NCBI GenBank assembly: GCA_964406465.1
Contig: CAYORT010000008.1
Coordinates: 42,994 to 106,993 of the forward strand
From: JAHEZL01 sp964406465
Lineage (GTDB): Bacteria; Bacteroidota; Bacteroidia; Flavobacteriales_C; GCA-002722245
Direction of reading: 5' to 3'
Length of the DNA: 64,000 nucleotides
Shown: positions 26,597-35,172 of the stretch, one piece after another
Numbering within the stretch: the stretch's first letter is position 1
Layout: each line of letters starts with the position of its first letter
The notes under the pieces: model-generated
Database searches by the model: none
Told to the model about the DNA's origin: nothing
Seen by the model: the letters and a program-made list of their open reading frames with translations, nothing else
Translations under genes and position numbers: made by a program

Positions 26597-27130
26597 ATGA
26601 GCTCACAAAGAAAAACCATTGTTTATATAGCCGCTAGTGTTGATGGCTTTATCGCCAAGCCTAACGACGATTTGTCCTTTTTATCTATTGTGGCAAAAGA
26701 CGGTGAAGATTATGGATACTATGATTTTCTTAAGTCGATAGACGCTGTTGTGGTGGGAAGAAAAACGTACGATTGGGTAATGACTCAAGTTCCAGAATTT
26801 CCGCACGCCAACGTGGATTCGTTTGTGATTACGCGTACACCCCGACCAAGCATTGGTAAAACACAATTTTATACAGGCAATTTAAACGAACTCATTGCGC
26901 GATTGAAGAGCGAAGAAGGAAAAAATATTTTTGTAGATGGTGGTGCTCAAATCGTAAATGAACTTTTAAAGGAAAATTTAATCGACGAGCTTATCATTTC
27001 TGTTATTCCTATTTTGCTTGGTGAAGGAACCCGACTATTTAATGAAGGTATACCAGAGCAAAAACTTCAGTTTATTTCAGCCAAAAATTTCGATACAGGA
27101 TTGGTGCAGTTGCATTACAAAAAAGCTTAG
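26597..27130 (+). CDS. Dihydrofolate-reductase-like protein (RibD C-terminal family)
   Basis: A 177-residue soluble protein of the RibD-C/DHFR fold: IVYIAASVDGFIAKPNDDLSFL, VVVGRKTYDWV, KNIFVDGGAQIVNELL and ELIISVIPILLGEGTRLF. Family members include YwjB and YyaP and are usually annotated as dihydrofolate reductase family, but the real substrate is seldom known. The true folA is elsewhere in the window, so this is unlikely to be the main folate enzyme. The next gene starts 7 bases downstream. Confidence 0.85.
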   Translation: MSSQRKTIVYIAASVDGFIAKPNDDLSFLSIVAKDGEDYGYYDFLKSIDAVVVGRKTYDWVMTQVPEFPHANVDSFVITRTPRPSIGKTQFYTGNLNELIARLKSEEGKNIFVDGGAQIVNELLKENLIDELIISVIPILLGEGTRLFNEGIPEQKLQFISAKNFDTGLVQLHYKKA

Positions 27131-27137
27131 TATTATC

Positions 27138-27617
27138 ATGAAATTTAAGGCGCAACTGCATATCATTGGTGTTAATCCTTTTGTTTTTGTGCCTGCTGAA
27201 ATTCTTTCCGAGATTTTTAAACAAGCCGGAAAGAATAAAGGTTTTATTCCTATTTGTGGAACTGTAAACAACAAGGTTTATAAACAAACATTGGTTAGAT
27301 TTAAAGGTGAGTGGCGTTTGTACATCAATTTATCAATGCTGAAAAATTCTCCAAAACGCATCGGCGAAATCATTGAAATTACCATCGCCTTTGATCCCAA
27401 AGAAAGAAGCCTCACTCCGCATCCTAAATTGATGAAAGCAATAAGCGAGAATGAAGAAGCTAAATTAAAATTTGAAAGTCTTTCTCCTTCACGCAAGCAC
27501 GAAATAGTGCGTTATATTTCTTTCTTGAAGTCGGAGGAAAGTATAGACAGAAATGTGCAAAAGGCCGTTGTTTTTCTGCTGGGAAAAGGTAGATTTGTTG
27601 GAAGAGATAAACCGTAA
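27138..27617 (+). CDS. DUF1905 / YdeI-OmpD-associated protein
   Basis: A 159-residue soluble protein. The N-terminal 90 residues (MKFKAQLHIIGVNPFVFVPA to GEIIEITIAFDPKER) resemble the DUF1905 beta-barrel domain. The C-terminal part (LTPHPKLMKAISENEEAK, FESLSPSRKHEIVRYISFLK) is the helical YdeI/OmpD-associated region. Function is not established for the family. The ATG at 27138 avoids a 113-base overlap that the upstream start (27018) would give. It lies in a tight row with the DHFR-like and S4 genes. Confidence 0.8.
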   Translation: MKFKAQLHIIGVNPFVFVPAEILSEIFKQAGKNKGFIPICGTVNNKVYKQTLVRFKGEWRLYINLSMLKNSPKRIGEIIEITIAFDPKERSLTPHPKLMKAISENEEAKLKFESLSPSRKHEIVRYISFLKSEESIDRNVQKAVVFLLGKGRFVGRDKP

Positions 27618-27628
27618 ATCTTACGTGT

Positions 27629-28009
27629 ATGTTGGTGCGAGTTGATAAATTCATTTGGTGTGTTCGTTTGGCTAAAACACGTTCGCAAGCTACCGAGCTG
27701 GTTGCCCGAGGAAAAATTAAACTCAATAAAGTGGCAGTAAAAGCTGCTAAACAAGTGAAGGTGGGCGATGTTATTTCTATCTCCAAAAATTCGGCATTGT
27801 TTGAATATGAAATAAAGTCTTTGCTTGAGCATAGGATAGGCGCAAAGATGGTAAGCGATTATCTTATGGATATCACTTTGCCCGAAGAAATTGAGAAAAG
27901 TAAATTGTATCAGCAAGCGCAATCCCAATATCGTAGTAATGGAAGCGGTAAACCTACCAGCAAAGAGCGTCGCGATTTAGAATCTTTTTTCTCTTGGCAA
28001 GAAGAATAG
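27629..28009 (+). CDS. S4-domain RNA-binding protein, Hsp15-like
   Basis: A 126-residue protein with an N-terminal S4 domain (VRVDKFIWCVRLAKTRSQAT, VARGKIKLNKVAVKAAKQVK, VGDVISI) and a basic C-terminal tail (SGKPTSKERRDLESFF). This is the layout of Hsp15, which in E. coli binds stalled 50S subunits carrying nascent chains and helps recycle them. It starts 11 bases after the DUF1905 gene and is the last gene of a rightward row, converging on the next gene with 3 bases between stops. Confidence 0.9.
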   Translation: MLVRVDKFIWCVRLAKTRSQATELVARGKIKLNKVAVKAAKQVKVGDVISISKNSALFEYEIKSLLEHRIGAKMVSDYLMDITLPEEIEKSKLYQQAQSQYRSNGSGKPTSKERRDLESFFSWQEE

Positions 28010-28012
28010 AAA

Positions 28013-28738
28013 TTACAGCATATAGCATATTTTGATATTGCAGGGAAATGTAGGACACCAAAAGTCTCCTTGCACCTGCGATAGAGCTAAAGGATTCACT
28101 ACAGTAGATATCATTTTGTCATCTTTGTTTTCTTTGAAATAGATGTTGTGTCCGTGCATTATTCCAAGTCCCACATATGCATCAATAGCCAGCCGACTAG
28201 AGATTGAAGCTTGAATGCCCAATTTTACTGTGTGCAAAAAAAAATCTCTGTGTATTGTAAATTCAATATTGGCGCTTTCGTTCGCATAAGCTGTGTTCGT
28301 ATCGTTAATACTGTTTTCATTTTGAAAGCGCAAAGTGGTTATGGCATTTTGTGAAACGAAACTTGTGTTAAAGGCAAAGTAGCCTTGAAAATTGGTGTTT
28401 CTAGTCATGTATAATCGTGCTTCGTAAGCTGCCTTGAACCCCGGAAATCTATTTAAATTACTGCTGTTCGCAATGAAAAATCCTGTTGTGAATTGCGAAG
28501 AAAAGACAGTGCTGTGTCTATGTTCTACATCTATTGAAAAACAGGGAAGTAGGTTGTAAGGAATAAACGAAAGTGGCGCGAATTTTAAAATATTTTGCGC
28601 GTAAGTAGAAGAATCATTTTTAATAAGATTCGAGTTTGCCTTCGCTGATGGTAATAGTAAAATGAGCATGGCAGCAAATGCAAATCGTACTGTTTTTATC
28701 GCTTTTTCATAATTGGTTTTGGCTGGTAGCTGTGTCAT
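28013..28738 (-). CDS. Exported outer-membrane-type protein, paralogue A
   Basis: A 241-residue protein with a hydrophobic signal-like segment at residues 18-35 and alternating strands after it. Shared motifs with the gene at 45066-45767 are LKFAPLSFIPYNLLPCF, EHRHSTVFSSQ, FPGFKAAYEARLYMT, RLAIDAYVGLGIMHGHNI and the terminal FPCNIKICY. The strand-rich pattern and aromatic end suggest a small outer-membrane barrel. I do not recognise a named family. Function unknown. Confidence 0.7.
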   Translation of the reverse strand: MTQLPAKTNYEKAIKTVRFAFAAMLILLLPSAKANSNLIKNDSSTYAQNILKFAPLSFIPYNLLPCFSIDVEHRHSTVFSSQFTTGFFIANSSNLNRFPGFKAAYEARLYMTRNTNFQGYFAFNTSFVSQNAITTLRFQNENSINDTNTAYANESANIEFTIHRDFFLHTVKLGIQASISSRLAIDAYVGLGIMHGHNIYFKENKDDKMISTVVNPLALSQVQGDFWCPTFPCNIKICYML

Positions 28739-28786
28739 TAAGACTAGTCTCTCAAAAAATGGTTGCTACACAAAAACAAAAAAAAT

Positions 28787-28812
28787 CCCGCAAACTTTAG
28801 GGTTTGCGGGAA
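28787..28812 (-). terminator. Rho-independent terminator after pgi
   Basis: A 10-bp perfect stem (28787-28796 with 28803-28812) with a 6-base loop. On the minus strand it is followed by a run of T, 19 bases after the pgi stop. Confidence 0.85.
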
Positions 28813-28830
28813 AATTATGAAGTGAAATAA

Positions 28831-30471
28831 CTATTTATTCTTTTTATAGAATGCAATCAATCCGTTTGTACTTGCATCGTGACTTGTAATCGTCTCGTTC
28901 GATTTCAATTCAGGCAAAATTTTATTGGCCAATTGCTTGCCCAATTCTACGCCCCATTGATCAAAAGCATTCACATCCCATATAACACTTTGCACATAAA
29001 TTTTATGCTCGTACATCGCCAGCAAAGAACCTAAAGTAGCCGGAGTTAGTTTTTTGAAAAAGATAGAATTCGTTGGTCGATTGCCACTAAATACTTTATG
29101 CGGAGTTAAACTTTCTATTTCAGCATCGGGCAATTTTGCGGCGATCAATTCGGTTTGAGCTTCTATAGCTGTTTTTCCTTTCATCAAGGCTTCTGTTTGT
29201 GCAAAGAAATTGGCAAGCAATTTTTCATGGTGATCACCAATCGGATTTTGTGTTTGTACAGGTGCCAAGAAATCGCAAGGAATTAATTTTGTTCCTTGGT
29301 GAATCAATTGATAAAACGCGTGTTGTCCGTTTGTCCCTGGCTCTCCCCAAATGATTGGTCCGGTAGAATAATCTATCGTCTCTCCTGCTTTAGTAACACC
29401 TTTTCCATTGCTCTCCATATCTCCTTGTTGAAAGTACGCGGCAAAGCGATGCATGTATTGATCGTAAGGCAAAATGGCATGTGAATCGGCGCCAAAGAAG
29501 TTGTTGTACCAAACGCCCAGTAATGCTAAAATCACTGGAATATTTTTATCGAAATCTGCAGTGCGAAAATGCTCATCCATCTCGTGAGCACCTTGAAGCA
29601 ATTGCTCAAAATTTTCAAAGCCGATGTATACTGCTATTGGCAAACCTATAGCCGAACACAATGAATATCTTCCGCCTACCCAGTCCCAAAATTCAAACAT
29701 GTTATTGGTGTCGATACCAAAAGCACTTACCGCTTTTGCATTGGTAGAAAGCGCAACGAAATGTTTGGCTACTGCCGTTTCATCTTTGGCACTTTCTAAA
29801 AACCATTTTTTAGCAGTTTCGGCATTGGTAAGGGTTTCTTGCGTGGTGAAAGTTTTAGAAGCAACGATAAATAAAGTTGTTTCAGCATTTATTTTTTTCA
29901 AAGTTTCGGCGATGTGTGTGCCATCCACATTTGAAACAAAATGAATATTTAAGCCTTTTTGCGCATAGGGTTTCAATGCCTCTGTTACCATGTATGGGCC
30001 CAAATCAGATCCACCAATACCAATGTTAACTATATCTGTAACTGCTTTTCCGGTGTACCCTTTCCACGCTCCCGAACGTACCTTCTCACAAAAACCTTTC
30101 ATCTTTTCTAGTACTGCATTGATGCCAGGCATCACATCTTCACCATCCACGAAAACAGCACGATTGCTTCTGTTTCTAAGGGCAGTATGCAATACCGCTC
30201 TCTTTTCGGTGTTGTTTATTTTCTCCCCCGAAAACATCGCTTCAATAGCAGTTTTCAAATTTCTTTCATTGGCCAGCTGAAGCAAAAGCTGCAGTGTTTC
30301 CTCATTGATTCTATTTTTTGAATAATCCACTAAAATATCATTGAACTCAATAGAGAATTTTTCGAATCTTTTGGCGTCGTTTTTAAACATATCACGCATT
30401 TGCGCTTTTTCAATAGCAGCAAAATGATTTTGTAAATTTTTCCAAGAAGAAAGTGTAGTGAGCTTCGTCAT
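28831..30471 (-). CDS. pgi: Glucose-6-phosphate isomerase
   Basis: A 546-residue enzyme interconverting glucose-6-phosphate and fructose-6-phosphate. Signatures are DIVNIGIGGSDLGPYMV near residue 145, DWVGGRYSLCSAIGLPIA near 268, GQHAFYQLIHQGTKLIPCDF near 382 (active-site His) and the C-terminal VNAFDQWGVELGKQLA. Full length, of the E. coli type. It stands alone, with a terminator downstream and a methyltransferase gene divergent 74 bases away. Confidence 0.96.
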   Translation of the reverse strand: MTKLTTLSSWKNLQNHFAAIEKAQMRDMFKNDAKRFEKFSIEFNDILVDYSKNRINEETLQLLLQLANERNLKTAIEAMFSGEKINNTEKRAVLHTALRNRSNRAVFVDGEDVMPGINAVLEKMKGFCEKVRSGAWKGYTGKAVTDIVNIGIGGSDLGPYMVTEALKPYAQKGLNIHFVSNVDGTHIAETLKKINAETTLFIVASKTFTTQETLTNAETAKKWFLESAKDETAVAKHFVALSTNAKAVSAFGIDTNNMFEFWDWVGGRYSLCSAIGLPIAVYIGFENFEQLLQGAHEMDEHFRTADFDKNIPVILALLGVWYNNFFGADSHAILPYDQYMHRFAAYFQQGDMESNGKGVTKAGETIDYSTGPIIWGEPGTNGQHAFYQLIHQGTKLIPCDFLAPVQTQNPIGDHHEKLLANFFAQTEALMKGKTAIEAQTELIAAKLPDAEIESLTPHKVFSGNRPTNSIFFKKLTPATLGSLLAMYEHKIYVQSVIWDVNAFDQWGVELGKQLANKILPELKSNETITSHDASTNGLIAFYKKNK

Positions 30472-30545
30472 AAAAAAGTATTTGTTAAACTATACATGCA
30501 ATATTAATCCTTTTTTATCTTAGAGGAAAGATAATGCACTGACAA

Positions 30546-31184
30546 ATGACTGACTTCAAAGAATTAGCTAAAAATTTGCGCAAACCAGAGGGGGAGATGG
30601 GATTCAAGGTAGCCCAGAATATGAACGTGGGGAATGCCAATACTTACATGAAAATGAAACAGCATTTGTTGCTTGATGCCAGCACAAAGGTTCTGGAGAT
30701 TGGGTTTGGTAATGGTATTACCTCTAAATCGATCATCGAACAATGCGACTATGTGGGTATGGACTATTCTTCAGACATGGTTACTTTGGCTAAGGATTTA
30801 TGTAAAGAAGAGGTGCAAAAGGGAGCTAAATTTATACAAGGCGATATCCACCAAATGCCTTTTGATGATCATACTTTTGATGTGATTTTTACTATCAATA
30901 CCATTTATTTTTGGGATAAACCCGAGCAAGCTGTTGCTGAACTGAGAAGGGTGCTTAAACCTGAAGGAAAGCTGTTAATAGGCATGAGAACTCCCGAAGA
31001 TATGCAGCTTTTGCACAATGTTACCCAACACAATTTTAATATTCGTTCGTTTGTGATTATTGAAGAATTGTTGCGAAATGGAGGTTTTCCTCAAATGCAT
31101 TACACGGTTTACCCCGATGCACCGGCTGTTAAGGCCAATGGAGAAGTGTTACGCGTGCACAGTGCAATTGTTGAGGCTCAATAA
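30546..31184 (+). CDS. Class I SAM-dependent methyltransferase
   Basis: A 212-residue cytoplasmic methyltransferase. Motif I is KVLEIGFGNGITSKSII, followed by VGMDYSSDMVTLAKD, the Asp motif FIQGDIHQMPFDDHTFDVIFTINTIYFW and LKPEGKLLIGMR. The substrate is unknown, though UbiE-like small-molecule methyltransferases look similar. It is divergent from pgi. Confidence 0.88.
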   Translation: MTDFKELAKNLRKPEGEMGFKVAQNMNVGNANTYMKMKQHLLLDASTKVLEIGFGNGITSKSIIEQCDYVGMDYSSDMVTLAKDLCKEEVQKGAKFIQGDIHQMPFDDHTFDVIFTINTIYFWDKPEQAVAELRRVLKPEGKLLIGMRTPEDMQLLHNVTQHNFNIRSFVIIEELLRNGGFPQMHYTVYPDAPAVKANGEVLRVHSAIVEAQ

Positions 31185-31263
31185 TCTAAGGTGAAATACT
31201 CAATTCGGCGCAAGGCTATTTTTGTATGATATTTTTTTATATTTTCATGCCCTCTTGACATCT

Positions 31264-31701
31264 ATGCGCAAATTATTTTTTACCATATTATTGCTTTCAA
31301 CGGCCTTCTTTTTTGGATGTGCCGAAACAGATGCGTGCGAAAAGATTAATAAAGATTCAGATTGTGTTAAGTACAATAACTGCAATGTTTTAGAGAATTG
31401 GCGCTTGCAAAGAATCAAGTTTGAACACGCTTGTGATCCTACTTTTGTTACCTATACCTTGTACCAAGACAATATGGTGGTTTTTAAGGATGGTAGCCTT
31501 CAGTTGTACACCGACAATAAACTTTCTCCTTTGGATAAATGGGAATTCTCCGACTGTAAAAAATTGAAATTGTCTTCTTCTCATTCAGATACTTCCTTTA
31601 CTTTCAATATCGAAAAAATGGAAGCTACTAAGATGGAGTGGAGTTACGAATACACCGATTCATGTAAAGTAAAAGCAACTATCGTTTTCGATAGAATGTG
31701 A
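31264..31701 (+). CDS. Small lipoprotein, unknown function
   Basis: A 145-residue predicted lipoprotein. The signal MRKLFFTILLLSTAFFFGC ends in a lipobox with Cys19. Mature residues include several Cys (ACEKINKDSDCVKYNNC) that could pair, then a lipocalin-like strand pattern (WRLQRIKFEHACDPTFVTYT, KWEFSDCKKLKLSSS). The ATG at 31264 gives the clean signal peptide, while the start at 31222 would add 14 residues before it. Proteins of this shape occur widely in Bacteroidota without known function. Confidence 0.7.
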   Translation: MRKLFFTILLLSTAFFFGCAETDACEKINKDSDCVKYNNCNVLENWRLQRIKFEHACDPTFVTYTLYQDNMVVFKDGSLQLYTDNKLSPLDKWEFSDCKKLKLSSSHSDTSFTFNIEKMEATKMEWSYEYTDSCKVKATIVFDRM

Positions 31702-31766
31702 TTTTACTCAATCCTGACGAATAAGCCGAATAATTTCTTCACTTTTGTCGTGCTAAAATTAATTGC

Positions 31767-32795
31767 ATGACACTTCAAAATGATTTAATACTTAGAGCCG
31801 CTAAAGGCGAATCTGTTGATAGAACTCCCGTGTGGCTTATGCGCCAAGCAGGAAGAATTCTTAAAGAGTACCGCGATGTTCGCGCCAAATTATCGGGCTT
31901 CAAAGAATTGGTTGAAACTCCCGAGCGCGCTGCCGAAGTAACCATTCAACCTGTTGATTTATTAGGAGTGGATGCTGCCATCATCTTTTCAGATATTTTG
32001 GTGATCCCCGAAGCAATGGGACTAGAATATCAAATGATAGAGAAAAAAGGTCCGTGGTTCGAAAAAACCATTGAAACCCAAAAAGATATCGATGCCCTTA
32101 TCATTCCTAATCCTTACGAAAAATTAGCGTACACCATTGATGCCATAAAGATTACCAAAAAGGAGTTGAATGGAAGAGTACCTGTGATTGGATTTGCAGG
32201 TGCACCGTGGACCATCTTTTCGTATATGATTGAAGGAAGTGGGAGTAAAACTTTTTCGAAGGCAAAAAAGATGTTGTATACCGATGCCGTTTTATCTCAC
32301 AACTTGTTAGAGAAAATCACGCAATCAACCATTCTTTATCTAAAAGCTCAAATCGCTGCGGGTGCAGATATGGTGCAGATTTTCGACAGCTGGGCGGGTA
32401 TTTTATCTCCGGCTCAATACCGCGAATATTCCTTAAAATATATCTCTAAAATTTGTGATGCTATTACCGAAGTGCCTGTTACTGTATTTGCCAAAGGGGC
32501 TTTCTTTGCAAGAGAAGAGATGGGTAAATTAAATTGCAATACTATTGGCCTAGATTGGAATATGGACATTGCCGAATCACGCAAATTAATTGGTGCAAAT
32601 AAAACACTTCAAGGTAATTTAGATCCTTGTGCTTTGTATGGAACCTTTGCCGAAATTAAAAAGCAAACACATCAAATGTTGGATCAATTTAAAGGTTCAC
32701 GACATATTGCAAACTTAGGACACGGCTTATATCCCGATACCAATCCCGATGCGGTGAGATGTTTTATAGATGCGGTGAAGGAGTATAGAAGTTAA
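31767..32795 (+). CDS. hemE: Uroporphyrinogen decarboxylase
   Basis: A 342-residue haem pathway enzyme that removes four carboxyl groups from uroporphyrinogen III. Signatures are RTPVWLMRQAGRILKEYRDV near residue 20, IIFSDILVIPEAMG near 72, PVIGFAGAPWTIFSYMIEG near 134, QIFDSWAG near 207 and NLGHGLYPDTNPDAVRCFID at the end. All fit the family. A 29-bp inverted repeat begins 9 bases after its stop. No other haem genes are in the window. Confidence 0.96.
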   Translation: MTLQNDLILRAAKGESVDRTPVWLMRQAGRILKEYRDVRAKLSGFKELVETPERAAEVTIQPVDLLGVDAAIIFSDILVIPEAMGLEYQMIEKKGPWFEKTIETQKDIDALIIPNPYEKLAYTIDAIKITKKELNGRVPVIGFAGAPWTIFSYMIEGSGSKTFSKAKKMLYTDAVLSHNLLEKITQSTILYLKAQIAAGADMVQIFDSWAGILSPAQYREYSLKYISKICDAITEVPVTVFAKGAFFAREEMGKLNCNTIGLDWNMDIAESRKLIGANKTLQGNLDPCALYGTFAEIKKQTHQMLDQFKGSRHIANLGHGLYPDTNPDAVRCFIDAVKEYRS

Positions 32796-32803
32796 TTTCC
32801 TCG

Positions 32804-32904
32804 CGTAGAGTCAGATAGAATCTGACTTTAAAAAGAAAATATTCCGTTGTTTTTTAGGAAAAGGAAAGTAATTTATTTAAAGTCAGATTCTATCTGACTC
32901 TACG
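32804..32904. repeat. REPIN-like element: perfect 29-bp inverted repeat, 43-bp spacer
   Basis: Left arm 32804-32832 and right arm 32876-32904 are exact inverse copies. Each arm is itself near-palindromic around AGTCAGAT-AGA-ATCTGACT, and each outer end carries GTAG (C-GTAG). The element sits between convergent hemE and the luciferase-like gene, and its right arm supplies the latter's TAG stop. It differs in sequence from the REP family at 14396-15101. Confidence 0.85.
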
Positions 32905-33910
32905 AATTTACCAAGGGAATTACCTCTTTTCCAATCAATTCAATCGACTTGCAAAGTTTCTCGTGAGATAAACCAGCATCCATTTGAAAGGTAAATCGAG
33001 AAATTCCTCCGAGAGCCTCGCTGTGACGAAGAATTTTTTCGGCTACTTCTTTTGGATCGGCCACCAGCAAGGCACCATGTTCATCATTTTGTAAATCGAA
33101 TCGTTCGCGCGTCACAGCTCCAAAACCACGCTCCTTGCCAATTTTAGTGAACATTTCTTTGTAGCCAGGGTAATAATCGGCAATGGCTTCATCCTTCGTG
33201 TTGGCAACATAGCCTAATGAATGCAATCCTACTTTCAATTCTTCGGGAGCGAAACCAGCTCGTGCTCCTTGCTCTCTGTAAATATCTACTAGCGGACGGA
33301 AACGCGCTGTGTCGCCACCAATCACCGCTACCATCAATGGTAAACCAAGCTGTCCGGCACGCGCAAATGACGCCGGAGTACCGCCTACACCCAGCCAAAT
33401 GGGTAATTTTTCTTGCATGGCACGTGGATACACGGGCAGGTTGTTCAATGATGCTCTAAACCTTCCTTTCCATGTCACAAATTCATTGTCGCGTATCTTC
33501 AGTAGTAAGTCTAATTTCTCCTTAAATAAATCGTCGTAATCGTGAATATTCAATCCGAATAAAGGAAATGATTCTGTGAAAGATCCTCGTCCAACAACAA
33601 TCTCTGCTCTTCCTTTTGAAATCAAATCAAGCGTAGAAAAATTTTGATACACACGCACTGGATCGGCAGCACTTAACACCGTAACCGCACTGGTTAAAAT
33701 GATGTTTTTTGTTCTTGATGCGGCGGCAGCAAGAATCATCGATGAAGCAGAATCTAAAAATTCTTTTCTGTAATGTTCTCCCAATCCAAAAACATGCAAG
33801 CCCATCTTATCTGCAAGTTCAATTCTTTCTAGCAATTCGTTCAATGCTTGAGAATCGCTAATGGTTTTGTTTACTGGTGTTGCCGCAAAGCTGTCGATAC
33901 CTATTTCCAT
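32900..33910 (-). CDS. Luciferase-like (LLM class) flavin-dependent oxidoreductase
   Basis: A 336-residue TIM-barrel protein of the bacterial luciferase-like family using FMN or F420. Family features: IGIDSFAATPVN, RIELADKMGLHVFGLGEHYRKEF, ILTSAVTVLSAADPVRVYQ, EIVVGRGSFTESFPLFGL and LPIWLGVGGTPASF. The physiological substrate is not predictable. Homologues are often annotated as alkane or nitrilotriacetate monooxygenase-like. Its TAG stop lies inside the right arm of the adjacent inverted repeat. Confidence 0.88.
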   Translation of the reverse strand: MEIGIDSFAATPVNKTISDSQALNELLERIELADKMGLHVFGLGEHYRKEFLDSASSMILAAAASRTKNIILTSAVTVLSAADPVRVYQNFSTLDLISKGRAEIVVGRGSFTESFPLFGLNIHDYDDLFKEKLDLLLKIRDNEFVTWKGRFRASLNNLPVYPRAMQEKLPIWLGVGGTPASFARAGQLGLPLMVAVIGGDTARFRPLVDIYREQGARAGFAPEELKVGLHSLGYVANTKDEAIADYYPGYKEMFTKIGKERGFGAVTRERFDLQNDEHGALLVADPKEVAEKILRHSEALGGISRFTFQMDAGLSHEKLCKSIELIGKEVIPLVNS

Positions 33911-34014
33911 GATTTTTTAATATGGCGTGAAAGTACAAAATGAAGATGGAAGTTATTTCTTAAAAAAATAAAACATCCTTTTCAGAATAGGGATTGTGCT
34001 TGCTTTATTGCTAA

Positions 34015-34410
34015 TTAAATAAAGTATATCGCTAAAAAAACGATACTCAAATACATCCACAATGCCGAGAAAATTATGTGCATTGAGGTTTCAAAGACTT
34101 TGTTTTTCCAAAGTGATGTGGAGTAGCCAAAAAATTGAATGAACAATCTAATGGTCCAGAATACGCCTATTCCCAAAGAAATTCTTTTGCCTAATTCAGT
34201 TTCTACCAATTCATCGGCCGAGCTCAAGCAAAGTATGCCCATTAAAAAAACGGTGAGCGCAATAAAGAAGGTGTGAACTGTCATCATCTGACGATTGATG
34301 GTGCTTAGTGCTTTTAATTCTTCTTTCCAGCGAAAGTATTTTGGAAACGGAATGTGTATGAGTGCTAACGCAACAAGTAAACTACCTATGATGGTTAAAT
34401 GTGTTTGCAT
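34015..34410 (-). CDS. Four-helix membrane protein, unknown
   Basis: A 131-residue inner-membrane protein with about four hydrophobic segments (HLTIIGSLLVALALIHIPF; VHTFFIALTVFLMGILCLSS; ISLGIGVFWTIRLFIQFFGY; SMHIIFSALWMYLSIVFLAI). No family motif is recognised. It begins 9 bases after the methyltransferase stop and is the last gene of a four-gene leftward operon starting at 36295. Confidence 0.75.
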   Translation of the reverse strand: MQTHLTIIGSLLVALALIHIPFPKYFRWKEELKALSTINRQMMTVHTFFIALTVFLMGILCLSSADELVETELGKRISLGIGVFWTIRLFIQFFGYSTSLWKNKVFETSMHIIFSALWMYLSIVFLAIYFI

Positions 34411-34419
34411 AGAATTAAG

Positions 34420-35172
34420 TTATGGCCTGCCAATAAATACCGACATAAACGGCGTGAATTTTATTTCTTCAAATGTTGAAAAAGATGCCTTTTCAAAAAC
34501 ATTTTTCCACGTTTTTTTCGAGAAGAAATGTGTGAATCCTATGGTGAAAGCTGTGAAGTTGGCAAAGTCTCTCAAGTGCTCTACCATAATTACCTTGCCG
34601 TCTTTTTTGCATACGCGATGACATTCTTTTAAAAAAAGTATTTTCTCTTCATCACTCCTTATTTCATGAATGGCAGAAAGCAAAAACACTATGTCGGTAG
34701 AATGATCTTCCATCGGAATTTTTGCACTATTTATCTGCTGTGTGTTGGGGTAAATAGTACTTACTTTTCGCGCTCTAACAATGGCAGGTTCTGTATGCTG
34801 CTGGGCATTGTAGAAATCATACACTTGTATTTCGCTTTGCGGAAAATGGTGCTCAATGATAAAGCTTGTTTCATCGAAGCCTGCATTGATATTTACAATC
34901 TTTTTTACGTCTTTGTTAAGTACATCACATTGCTTAAGCCATTGGAATTCATAGAAACCAGAGAAGTCATATACATAAGCAGAAACAATTAATGGCATAC
35001 ACAAGCCGCAAGCAAATAGGGCTACAATCAAATAGAAAAGATTGCTGTTCCAATCAAATAATTTAAAACTTACGATGATAAGGGCCAAAACGATTAATCC
35101 TATCACATAGAAATGTCTATTGAAACTTAAGATGTTGAGTACTCCTTGAAATTTTCTTCTTTTCATTTCCAT
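34420..35172 (-). CDS. Membrane-anchored methyltransferase-like protein
   Basis: A 250-residue protein with two N-terminal hydrophobic segments (residues about 20-65) and a C-terminal Rossmann methyltransferase-like domain. The post-I and motif IV-V pieces are recognisable (IPMEDHSTDIVFLLSAIHEI, CHRVCKKDGKVIMVEHLRD). Motif I is abnormal, VNINAGFDETSF instead of a glycine-rich loop, so SAM binding is uncertain. The ATG at 35172 overlaps the DUF2071 gene end by 10 bases. A second ATG lies two codons in. It is part of the operon 36295-34015. Confidence 0.72.
   Translation of the reverse strand: MEMKRRKFQGVLNILSFNRHFYVIGLIVLALIIVSFKLFDWNSNLFYLIVALFACGLCMPLIVSAYVYDFSGFYEFQWLKQCDVLNKDVKKIVNINAGFDETSFIIEHHFPQSEIQVYDFYNAQQHTEPAIVRARKVSTIYPNTQQINSAKIPMEDHSTDIVFLLSAIHEIRSDEEKILFLKECHRVCKKDGKVIMVEHLRDFANFTAFTIGFTHFFSKKTWKNVFEKASFSTFEEIKFTPFMSVFIGRP

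Noticed and set aside
30481..30545. GTTAAAC near 30486 as a further CarH-type site
   Set aside because: A lone half-site without an inverted partner at 21-22 bases and without a pigment gene nearby.
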